DNA from: Gnetum montanum
Lineage: Eukaryota; Streptophyta; Gnetopsida; Gnetales; Gnetaceae
DNA: 64,000 nucleotides
Direction: 5' to 3'
Assembly (NCBI GenBank): GCA_015680685.1
Contig: MNCI01004855.1
Span: 44,275 to 108,274 of the forward strand
Each line of letters starts with the position of its first letter. Positions within the stretch are counted from its first letter, which is position 1. The translations under genes and the position numbers were made by a program. Below the pieces are notes generated by a model that was not told the DNA's origin, made no database searches, and saw only the letters and a program-made list of their open reading frames with translations. Positions 10,314-20,454 of the stretch are shown piece after piece.

Positions 10314-12527
10314 CTGCAATCACACGAGGCCAACCATTAATAAGGTTTTTTACAAAATTTAAGTTATACCTTACTACTACCTTAATGAATTTATTTCTTA
10401 TTTTATGTGATCCAGAGTTAGAAAATCTTGTGAAAATGTCCCCTAAAAGTTTTAACATTGGGCCCCTAATTTGATTAGGTGGCTTTAAAATTTAATTTCC
10501 TGGTGTAGGTAAAGAGATAAGATTGTTTTTGGCACATGTCTATCATCATTTTTTTGCTTTTTATTTTTTTTCAATTAATTATCCTTTACAGTATCCTTTG
10601 GGTGATGATGAATTTTGAAACATTTATGTGCAACTTGTATTGTACCCCTCCCCCATAAGTAAGTTGAACACTCTGGGTTCAAGTAGGTTATTTCAGAATA
10701 AGAATTAGAGTGCTAGTGAGTGAGTTATGACTATTCGAACAAGAGGTGTGCAAGTCACGAGTCGTAGAAGAAAATTTGAAAAATCCCCCCATGCAAATAG
10801 TTAAAAATGATGTTAATGTGTGCACAGGGGGTCCATATAGATAGTTTAATGTGACACGATATTGCGTATGTGATAGCGCAGCCCCAATATCGTGTTAGAC
10901 CCAATATGGCATACTCGATATCATGGCCTATTTAAAGTAGGGTACTAGAAAAATTGACAAATTTTTGAAATTCTAAATTTAAAAATGAAGGACTTGAGGT
11001 TAGTGTGAAAGGTCTAGGATAATATTAAATACTCTTGAAGGCACAAATAGTATAATGATGTAGAATTTGACAATGGAATGCATGAATCAGATGAGGAGAA
11101 AGGACATGTTTTGGTACATAGGAACGTTTGAACTAGAAGGATGATGAGGGAAAGAGTATTGTAATCCTTGGATGGTATAAAATGATGTGATGGTGATGTG
11201 TTATGAGTGTAGATTACAAGGGTTTCGCAAGTGGATCCTCCCCAAAGTAGGTTCCAACCTATAATGCCCTTGCATAACCACATCTTGAAATGTCCATAGG
11301 CACCAGAAGGATTAAATGTAATCTACACCGATGCAACAAAACACATACATGTTGATACTACCATGATGAGGTATGAATTCAATGCTACACAAGACACGAG
11401 TCACAAATACATAAACAACGAGTTAAGGCAAGATGTAGAAGGGATTACAGAGATTCAGATATGAGGTAGCTGATGTAGGGCATAATGAATCCTCAGTGTA
11501 GGGCATGATTAATGTGTCATTAGCCCATTGATCCAAAATCAAGACCAAGTCCATTCCTTCGATTAGTGACATTGCATTTTTTTATCCAATGATGGACAAC
11601 CATAAGAGTACCATGACAAGGTGTACGATCACTTGGTGTTTTGTTCAAGGGAGGAGTGATTGCTTTGCGGCACTTTGATCTTGATCTTTTTTTTCCTTTC
11701 TTCTTTTCTTTTTTCTTTTTTTGTGGCCATTTTGGCACACTCTTCTTGCTCTTCTATTTTTTTCCTCTTTTTTTTTTAAATGCTTAATCCAGAGAAGCTG
11801 CCTACCTTCAGGCATGGGTGCATGTCTTTCCAGTGGGACCCCACAAAATAGCATTGACTTTTTGTATTGAGTGCCTTTATTACTCTTACTCCCATTTTTT
11901 ATTAGATTTAGAAGGATCTTAGTATAACCAATCTACATGATAACTTCTATAGATGTCACCAAAGGGAATCCACAAGTTCCCTTGATGTCACACCTTGGCC
12001 ATTCCCGCTTAGTCCATCATTTTTTTCTCTAGGCATAATGAGCACAAAATTAATTTTAAGTTTTATGATGACAAGAATATCTCAATACCAAAAGTAGGGC
12101 CTCTTATTAATAGAATGGATAAGTGGATGTTGTGGGCTCACCGTCCAAGTAATTAGTCACGTGAGACTTGATAGCATAGAACAACACCTCAACCAACGAG
12201 TCACATGAGTGTTTTATTCATAGATGAGATTACTTATAAAAAGATAAAAAGATTAAAAAATAAATAAAAAGAGAAAACAACAAATTGAAAGATGAAAATT
12301 GAAAACAAAAAATTATAAAATTAAGGAAAAGGAAAAATATTTATTAATTTTGCTTGTTATAAGTAGGATATCACCCATAACTAATCAGTTGAGTATGGCT
12401 AGAATTAATAAATGGAAGGTTAGGATCCATGCATGTTGAAAATATTGGGGCCTATTCATATCCAACCCATTGGGTATCTTTTGATGTGGTGGTTGGAATG
12501 TACCCATATTGGGGTTCACACACATAA
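10314..12527 (-). other. Noncoding spacer and gag C-terminal remnant, copy B
   Basis: Collinear with 1943-4150 of copy A. It holds a possible mini-intron 10314-10369, an LTR-promoter-like module 10826-10937, the conserved block 11228-11283 and pyrimidine tracts 11684-11777. From about 12400 a gag C-terminal trace ends at the junction with the next element. No intact gene. Confidence 0.6.
10826..10937 (-). promoter_or_regulatory. LTR-promoter-like module upstream of the extra ORF, copy B
   Basis: CATATAGATAG is followed by GATATTGCGTATGTGATAGCG, AATATCGTG and ATACTCGATATCATGG words (each word as read on the plus strand). The shared LTR holds TGTACTCGATAT, CATATGTGATATTGC and AATATCG in its post-TATA cluster. 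It sits about 510-620 bp upstream of the extra ORF start on the minus strand. Confidence 0.45.
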
Positions 12528-12635
12528 TGTTGAATATCACTTATATTTCGCATTGGTATATTTTCTCTGTACACATAATGTCTAATATATTGTATATTTG
12601 ACATTTTCCATGACATCTGGGGATAGGATGTCACA
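12528..12635 (+). repeat. Left short LTR with tRNA-Met-like primer site
   Basis: Begins TGTTGAATATCAC and ends GATGTCACA. The primer site TTGGTATTAAAGC follows at 12637-12649. It matches 16217-16322 closely. Confidence 0.6.
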
Positions 12636-12665
12636 ATTGGTATTAAAGCAAACCATGATCCAAGG

Positions 12666-13624
12666 NNNNNNNNNNNNNNNNNNNNNNNNNNNNNNNNNNN
12701 NNNNNNNNNNNNNNNNNNNNNNNNNNNNNNNNNNNNNNNNNNNNNNNNNNNNNNNNNNNNNNNNNNNNNNNNNNNNNNNNNNNNNNNNNNNNNNNNNNNN
12801 NNNNNNNNNNNNNNNNNNNNNNNNNNNNNNNNNNNNNNNNNNNNNNNNNNNNNNNNNNNNNNNNNNNNNNNNNNNNNNNNNNNNNNNNNNNNNNNNNNNN
12901 NNNNNNNNNNNNNNNNNNNNNNNNNNNNNNNNNNNNNNNNNNNNNNNNNNNNNNNNNNNNNNNNNNNNNNNNNNNNNNNNNNNNNNNNNNNNNNNNNNNN
13001 NNNNNNNNNNNNNNNNNNNNNNNNNNNNNNNNNNNNNNNNNNNNNNNNNNNNNNNNNNNNNNNNNNNNNNNNNNNNNNNNNNNNNNNNNNNNNNNNNNNN
13101 NNNNNNNNNNNNNNNNNNNNNNNNNNNNNNNNNNNNNNNNNNNNNNNNNNNNNNNNNNNNNNNNNNNNNNNNNNNNNNNNNNNNNNNNNNNNNNNNNNNN
13201 NNNNNNNNNNNNNNNNNNNNNNNNNNNNNNNNNNNNNNNNNNNNNNNNNNNNNNNNNNNNNNNNNNNNNNNNNNNNNNNNNNNNNNNNNNNNNNNNNNNN
13301 NNNNNNNNNNNNNNNNNNNNNNNNNNNNNNNNNNNNNNNNNNNNNNNNNNNNNNNNNNNNNNNNNNNNNNNNNNNNNNNNNNNNNNNNNNNNNNNNNNNN
13401 NNNNNNNNNNNNNNNNNNNNNNNNNNNNNNNNNNNNNNNNNNNNNNNNNNNNNNNNNNNNNNNNNNNNNNNNNNNNNNNNNNNNNNNNNNNNNNNNNNNN
13501 NNNNNNNNNNNNNNNNNNNNNNNNNNNNNNNNNNNNNNNNNNNNNNNNNNNNNNNNNNNNNNNNNNNNNNNNNNNNNNNNNNNNNNNNNNNNNNNNNNNN
13601 NNNNNNNNNNNNNNNNNNNNNNNN
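12666..13624. other. Assembly gap (959 N)
   Basis: Unknown bases. The true distance and content between the left short LTR and the CCR4-like pseudogene cannot be read. A single N also occurs at 45991. Confidence 0.99.
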
Positions 13625-14096
13625 TTTTAGTTGCAAGATATATAAAATAATTAAATATTAGTTGCGACATTATATTTTTTTTCTTCCTTCATAGATTTCT
13701 CTTCAATGGTTACCCATCAAAAAAGTAATATAAACATTGCTCCGTAAATTTACAGCGTAGTTTCATGCCCTTTTATATGCTTAAAAAAATTTCATTAGGA
13801 ATAGCTTAAAGGACTAAAAATCAGGGAATGTAATTATATATTACTAAAATTAGATAATATAGTTACATATTACTAAATATATATAATGTCCTTAAATATT
13901 ACTAAAATTACATAATATAATTATCAAAATAGACAATATGGTTATTTGGTTGATGTAGTTATTATTAGTCAATGTATTAATTAATGATCAGTTGAGATAT
14001 TAGTTGGAGAATTAGTTTAAGGAATAGAATAATCTTCAACCATCAAGAAAAGGGTATATTAATCAACTTTGCAATCAAAACAAAGGGCAAAACAAC
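13625..14096. other. AT-rich spacer
   Basis: Repeated ATTACTAAAATTAGATAATATA-like words (about 13830-13925); no gene seen. Confidence 0.6.
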
Positions 14097-15248
14097 ATGG
14101 AGACTCAAAATCTCATTTCAACTAGTATGATACTCATGAAAAGAAATGATCTAAACAAGAATCCAAGAATCAGAATGAAAGTTGCAACATACAACGTGCT
14201 TGCAAGATCACTAATGAGTAAAAAACAATATCCACTATGTCCATCATGGGCCTTATTTTGGCACGAATAGCGCTACCCACACATGTTAGTAGAATTACAA
14301 GATTTGGATGTTGATGTCTTATGCTTATAAGACGTCTTACCATGGGAATTTCTATACCAATTTCAACCAAATTTGGAAAATATGGGATACAGAGGAATTT
14401 ATAAGCAAACAAGTCTTTATGGAAGTTCTTCTTTTGAGCCGTGCATATTAGCATATTGTAGAAATTATAATATGGATTGTTGTGAGATCTTTTATAAAGA
14501 AGCCAAGTTTCAATTGGTATAAAGAGTTGAATGGAGTTTAGAAAATATGATTTTTGAAATTTCAAAACTTCAAGTGATGGGAAAGAGAGAAGACTCAAGA
14601 TTTTGCAAAAATCACATAGCCCTGATAGTGATTTTAAAAGTTTATCTATCAGGAAGATGTGTATGCATGGTTAACACACATTTAATTGCCAAACTAACAT
14701 GTTTAGATGTTAGACTTTGTCAAGGAGCATACTTGATTAAGCAAATAGGAAAAAGCTTGAAGAAGAAGTTATGCCTAATTTGTACCGATTTGGTTCCATT
14801 TATTATTTTTGGAGACTTTAATGCAAAAGTTGGAAGTAGTGCTTATAAATTCTTAAAATATGGATCTATAGAAAAATCCTTGGAAGATGAACCTGACTTG
14901 AAGAAGATGTTTTCATCAATTCAGCATGCAATTCCATTAATCAGTGCATATTTTGCTTACTTTGAATCTTTAATAGATAAATTAGATTCTAGAATTCAAG
15001 AACAAATGATGTTGATGAATAGCAGTCATTAAGAATCACAATTTACAGATTACTTGATTAATGAAGATGGGTCAACAACATTCTTCATTGAGACTTTGGA
15101 TTATATTTGGTATAATACTTGATTCTTTCAAGTTACCAAGTTACTAGAGTTGATTTCTAAAGAATAAGTTGAGAAAAATCAAGATCAAACCTTGCCATCC
15201 TGAACAAGACCATCTAATCATATAACAGTTATGGTAGAACTACAATTA
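14097..15248 (+). pseudogene. CCR4-type poly(A) deadenylase (EEP family), processed pseudogene
   Basis: CCR4 proteins shorten mRNA poly(A) tails through a C-terminal exonuclease/endonuclease/phosphatase domain. Reading in order: MKVATYNVLARSL near 14175; PLCPSWALFWHE at 14235-14270; a stretch like the FWAPELEKHGY region near 14350-14400 (YQFQPNLENMGYRGIYKQTS); VALIV-like IALIVILK at 14617; VNTHL near 14670; IIFGDFNAKVGSSAY at 14800-14840 (catalytic GDFN kept); IPLISAY at 14930; LDYIWYN at 15095; then SNHI near 15220, where catalytic SDH has D to N. At least one frameshift and several stops break it. No introns interrupt the domain, so a reverse-transcribed copy is likely. The ATG at 14097 is in frame with the first motif. 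Confidence 0.75.
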
Positions 15249-16216
15249 TTTCTATTAGTTCATAAGGTTGGTTAAGATCAAGAAGTATCTCACTCTTACT
15301 TTTATTTGATGATCTTATTATTTTATTCAGTGTCTAATTTATATTTCAATTAGATAAGAAAAATATCTAAGGAAATGCAAGTTGGAATAAAGAATTTGCC
15401 TTATTTTCACTTAGATAACTAGATATGAGTTGCAGATTGTGTGACCCTAGTTAGAATTGGTGATTGGTAGTTGGTAGATCTTTAATTTACTTATCATTAT
15501 CTTGGAAAACGAAGTAAGTATCAAGAAAGTAATACTTAATTTTTCATATATTTTTCTAACATATATTTTGTTTGTAAAATAAGTAGGAAATAACTTCAAG
15601 TTCAAAAGAGAAATCAAATTATTGGAGCACAAGATCATGAAAGAAAGCATTGGAGTTAGAAGAAGATAGAGAACATGGATTCGTTTCATGATGAAAAAAC
15701 CTAAGGGAGGTAGATTTTCACATCCCCATTCCCAAATGATGTTGCTAACTAATGAAGATGGTGTCTCTTCATAACAAGTGTTATGGTTATCTTAACAAGA
15801 CTTGAAAGGGTAGTTGTGATTAAGACCTAAAAGAGCATGTTGTAATAATGGATGTGTCTATTGAGGTAACCTTTTGGGATTTGACCAAATGCATTTATAC
15901 TTGGGATTAGAGGTTGTGCAAACATGGGAATGGTGGAGCTAGTAGAGGCAAGTCATGGGGTGACAGAGTCGATACAAGCAAAATATGAAGCTAGGTGAAG
16001 CAGGATAAGAAGTGGACTGGCTATCCCTTTTGGCCGAGTTATAGGCCTAACTATGGTGGTAGTGCTAGATTGACTCTAAGGGATAGATCCCAAAGGAAGG
16101 AAACCCCAAGAAACACTCTCATAGCATGATCCAAATTCAATTTTCCATGTCAATAAGGCATTCTTTTCTTTTTCCTTTTCTTTTTGCATTTTTCCTATTA
16201 TTTCCTTTATACATAA
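15249..16216. other. Spacer inside the short-LTR element
   Basis: AT-rich, no recognisable gene. A pyrimidine tract lies at 16160-16205 just before the right short LTR, and a purine-rich piece (CCCAAAGGAAGG) near 16088. Confidence 0.5.
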
Positions 16217-16322
16217 TGTTGAATTTCACTTATATTTTCCATTGGTATATTTTCTTTGTATGCATAATGTATAATATATTGTATATTTGACATTTTCCAT
16301 GACATTCGGGGACGGGATGTCA
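16217..16322 (+). repeat. Right short LTR
   Basis: Begins TGTTGAATTTCAC and ends GGATGTCA. It is very similar to 12528-12633, including ATATATTGTATATTTGACAT. Confidence 0.6.
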
Positions 16323-16369
16323 TACATTCAAAGTTGAACATTCTAATTTTGCAATTTAGTTTATCAATG

Positions 16370-17332
16370 TTAATGAGTGGTAGGTAATTCTCTATGTCCA
16401 ACTATATGAATCACAAGAATTCATATGTATTTTATTCAAATTTCATGGATGAAACTAGTGTGGTATCTAGATTGTTAAGCATTGATTGTAGATTGTTGTT
16501 ATCTCACTTGGACTAGTGATAGCTTCAAAAGGTATAGATTAGTTGAAAGTAAGAAAAATGATTATTAATGTTGTTGGAGCCTTAAACTAACTGAATAATA
16601 AAATATAAATTAATTATTTAATCTAATTAATAATAAAATTAAATCTAAAACTATCCTTAAGGTAATGAGTTTTTGTTTCTAGCTTACCATACATGTCCTG
16701 ACCACACATACCTAGTGCTAGGATTACCAAATGTTATGCTACTAGGTGAACCAAGTAATAATGTTGCTAAGATTACTAAGTGAATATGTGTTTACTCTCC
16801 AAACTAGTCATGCTCATTTCATCGATTTATTAACATGCATAGAAATGTAAATATTAACTAAGTACATAGAAAGTAAATTACATTGAAAGTAAATTTATTC
16901 TAAGTTAAAGTGCTAAGATGAACATGAATCAATCTCGATCTTATTATTGTTCATGGAATGTATCCATATACAATGCCACTCAAATAAGACATTGTGCAAT
17001 TGACTCAAATCCATGCTATGAACACTCATTGGCTATTCACTAAGATTACAAGAGAAAACTATAAGAGTTTAGCTATGCTATTAATCAAATGTTGCCAAAT
17101 ATGTAGTGGGTAATCATATATTTATAGGAAAATATAGACATTGCATCGATAGAGATACACTAAATTAGTTGGCTATGTTGATGAGGATGCGTTGATGTAG
17201 CTAAGTTATAACATCTATAATATAGTAAATGTAATGTAGCATTTACAATATCTCAACTAATTGATACACTTGTCAAAATGATGCTTCATTGTATCTACGC
17301 AACTTAGCTACCCAACTTATCAGAACTCCTCA
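16370..17332 (-). repeat. 3' LTR of copy D
   Basis: Aligns with 40671-41691 throughout (for example the TTAATTATTTAATCTAATTAATAA segment in both). It ends CTCCTCA, followed by TACCACCATGAC, which resembles the inner flank of the other 3' LTRs. TATA box on the minus strand at 17119-17126. Confidence 0.8.
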
Positions 17333-19576
17333 TACCACCATGACTTACTAAAACTCTTCCTCGAGTTGTGTATAAATGAATGAAGTTTCATTACAAAAAT
17401 TATGGGATGATCAAGACTAGATTAGCTACCATTACGAAACTGAAGTACTGCATTAAAAAACTTTATTCGAGTGGATATATTACAAAATGAGAAAAAGACT
17501 TTACAAATGTCAATGTTTACATAATTATAGAGGTCTTCCAAAAACCACCAAAGATAAATCTTTTGATTATTGCTAATGATGTAGATTTTCTATCCTTGAC
17601 TATTATGTTGGTGCTTCTATATTTTATGTAAAACCTTTTCTTTTAAAGATGAACTATAATTTTTACTCATCATCCCATGGGTCTGGAAATCATGTGATGT
17701 TTGAGCTTTTATTTTTGTATATGCTATTTGTTCATGGGCATATCCTCCTTTATCCACCTTTAGGCTTCTTTTCCTTTCCTTGAAAAAGACCTTCAACCTT
17801 AGTCATTTTGTTTGGCATCATCTAAAATTTCCAAAGGATCAACATTAGTTTTGATAATAGTTTCTTAATGATTAAGCATTTTTGAATCCTTAGTTAACTG
17901 AAAATTATAAAAACCTTTAGAATTTAGGCTTAAGGTGATTTCATAATAATGTTTCATAAGGCTCTAAGGTAAATAAAATCATCAAGTTGTTTAAGTAATT
18001 TTGATTATTTTTACTATTAGTTACCATAATGTTTAAAAATTGGGTGTTAGAAAAATTTCAAAAATTAAATCTTTAGCCCCTACAATAAATGAGATCAACT
18101 CCAGAAGCTCACAAGTTTTCAAAAAATTAAAATCAAAGGTCTAGTTTGTAAAATCTTGTAAATGAATTAGAATATTGAAAAACATATGGTTTAAAAAATG
18201 ACCAAGAAATTTTGAATTTAGAGGAATTTTTAATATAAAATCATTAAAGATAATCATTATTTATGAGAATTAGTTTAAAAATCATGCATAAATTTAGAGT
18301 ATTTAGCCATGATGTTCTTAAGATATGAGGTTTTGGTTCAGATCCATGATCAACAAAAGTCATGCAAGTGGATCCTCCCCAAAGTAGGCTTCTACAATAA
18401 TGTCGTTGCACAACCACTTCTATAGATGTCTATGAGCATCTTAGAAGTTAAATGTGAATCATGCCTTATTTTAGACAATATACAATCATATTATTTGGAA
18501 TACTATACTATATATATAATACCATTAGGTACATAATTGCATGTAATAGTGAGGTGAATAATGAAATGAGAAGAGATTGTAGAGATTGCGATGTGAGGTA
18601 CTTGATCATGTCTGCAATACGTTCTTGTGTGAATTGTGGTTAACATAACCATCATACATATTCATCCAAGTTTCAAACCAAGTCCATACCATTAACAGTG
18701 GCTTCCCATTGATGTATGTGTTCTTGCATACCATCATGAGTCCAAAACAACCACAAAGAATGAACATCACTCTAAAAAGAGAAGAAAAAAGAAGAAGTAG
18801 TTTTAGAGATTATTGAGAAAGAAATTCAGACCTTAGTTAGAGGGGTGTCTTCAAGCATGTATAACATGTCCTTTCAAATTCATAACCAAAGCTTGTATAT
18901 CAAGAGATCTTTAGAGTAGTGTGTTTATGCTCCTTTTTGAAGTATGTGTTCTTGCATACCATCATGAGTCCACAATAACCACAAAGAATGACCATCACTC
19001 TAAAAAGAGAAGAAAAAAGAAGTAGTTTTAGAGATTATTGAGAAAGAAAGTTGGACCTTAATTAGAGGGGTGTCTTCAAGCATGTGTAACATGTCCTTTG
19101 AACTCCATAACAAAAGCTTGTATATCAAGAGATCTTTAGAGTAGTGTGTTTATGCACCTTTCTTTCTTTATTTTTCTTTCTTCTTTCTCTATCATTTTAT
19201 TAAAAATAAAAACCACATGTTACAAAGAGATATTTTTTTTTGCAATCTACAAGAGAAGTGATTATATGTTTTGTGAGCATTCATATCCCTCAAGAACAAG
19301 GTCAAGAAGAAAATCCAAAAAATCCCCTTGAGGTCACACCCTTTTCCATTCCTACTTGATATTTCCCTTCTTTATTCAAGGCACAATAATCATTAGTTAA
19401 TTTTTTAGTTTCATGTAAGAATAACCATATTACTATCATCGTAAAGACCTCTTATTCATATAGGTAGAGGGATGAATGATGTGGTCTCAGAACTTTATAT
19501 AATTATTTACATAGTCATCTTGATAGCATAGGATAAAGGCCCAATACATGGTATTTTTTGTGACCAAAAACATCGG
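17333..19576 (-). other. Internal 3' part of copy D, noncoding
   Basis: No recognisable coding domain. Holds the conserved block 18363-18415 and the duplication 18714-19169. From about 19440 it matches the A/B region near 3710-3830. The match stops where the Tat-like LTR begins. Confidence 0.6.
18714..19169. repeat. Tandem duplication, period 228 bp
   Basis: GTATGTGTTCTTGCATACCA starts at 18714 and again at 18942. The two units agree through TAGAGTAGTGTGTTTATGC, with scattered differences and one small deletion. Confidence 0.85.
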
Positions 19577-20454
19577 TGGCTAGAACACCGAGAGGTTGCC
19601 AGGTGAACAATTTAACCCTGAATCTGTGCAAGGGCTATGCTGGAGAGAAATGGAAGTGGGGTGCCCTGAATGGTCTAGTCGATCAGACAAGGACTTAATT
19701 GGTGCATCTTAACCTTTCATAAATGCTTGTTCAGGAAACAAGGCATGTGAAGTAAATCAATGATCAATAAATGTAAAGTGGTGAGAATAGTGTGAAAAAT
19801 CGATGATATTAAGCAAATAGCAAAACAGACTTGGGTGAGAAAGTACATCACCCCATGGTCACAGGTTTGATCCTTTTCTTTACTAAAAGATGTATAATAG
19901 AACACACAACATGGAAGAGGCATAGCTTGCACAGAGTAGTATGGTCGTAGATTTCTGAACTATAGAGCCAACTGACAAACTCAAAGCAAACCAGAGTGCT
20001 AAAAATTGCCAACTATGCTCTTCGAAAGCCAACTTAAAAGCCAATCACCACCCTAGCCAACAGATAACCCTTCGAGTGTTGTTTGTCAGGGTATTTATAG
20101 GGCTAGGATGAGGAGAAAAATGTGGTACGGATGCCATGTGTCCTGGCCCCCACAAGGTGCAAACATGGCTATACTATGTAGGTGTGCGATGCTAGAGGTG
20201 AGATTTGTTACACTATGACCATTCTAATGAAACTACATGTGCCAAATCTAGTATGTCAACAATGCAAGAAAAATGGAGCCTATGTTCCAGGACTACATCT
20301 TCCCTACTCTTGCAAGTAGGGTCAAGCATAGGAACAATTTTTGGGAATTGACCAAGGGTATGCAAAATGAAGCAAACTTGCTGATTTTATCTACCAAAGA
20401 GATATCAGGGCGAGAATAATCATTGCCAATAAGTTATAGAGCTAATCGAAGATG
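19577..20454 (-). repeat. 3' LTR of the Tat-like element
   Basis: Aligns with 36897-37774 at an offset of about 17320, from AGGTTGC to GTTATAGAGCTAA, with many substitutions, so it is an old insertion. Minus-strand TATA box (CCCTATAAATAC) at 20092-20099; the partner copy is at 37412-37419. Confidence 0.82.

Larger units (their letters stand above)
6443..12527 (-). mobile_element. Athila-like LTR retrotransposon, copy B (gag half missing)
   Basis: The 3' LTR is the shared LTR. The internal part runs from 7343 to about 12527 and matches copy A from the extra ORF to the gag C-terminal end (12430-12515 matches 4090-4150). At GTTCACACAC the match stops, and a short LTR (12528) of another element begins. 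The gag body, primer site and 5' LTR of B do not reappear after that element, so B is truncated. Confidence 0.8.
12528..16322 (+). mobile_element. Short-LTR (TRIM-like) element or LTR pair enclosing a host-gene copy
   Basis: Two similar repeats of about 106-108 bp (12528-12635 and 16217-16322) lie in direct orientation. The left one is followed by TTGGTATTAAAGC, close to the tRNA-Met primer site TTGGTATCAGAGC, so the element reads on the plus strand. Between them are the N gap, AT-rich DNA and a CCR4-like pseudogene. It interrupts copy B. LTRs this short are typical of TRIM elements, which can carry host sequence. A clear target duplication and a purine tract before the right repeat were not found, so the LTRs could be remnants of longer ones. 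Confidence 0.5.

Noticed and set aside
12452-13670. Three long open frames of 350-394 codons across the gap
   Set aside because: Almost entirely N; only the edges are real sequence, and those are short-LTR or copy B sequence.
16207-16401. Minus-strand 64-codon frame resembling one at the 12452 edge
   Set aside because: Similarity is explained by the duplicated short LTR, not by a shared protein.
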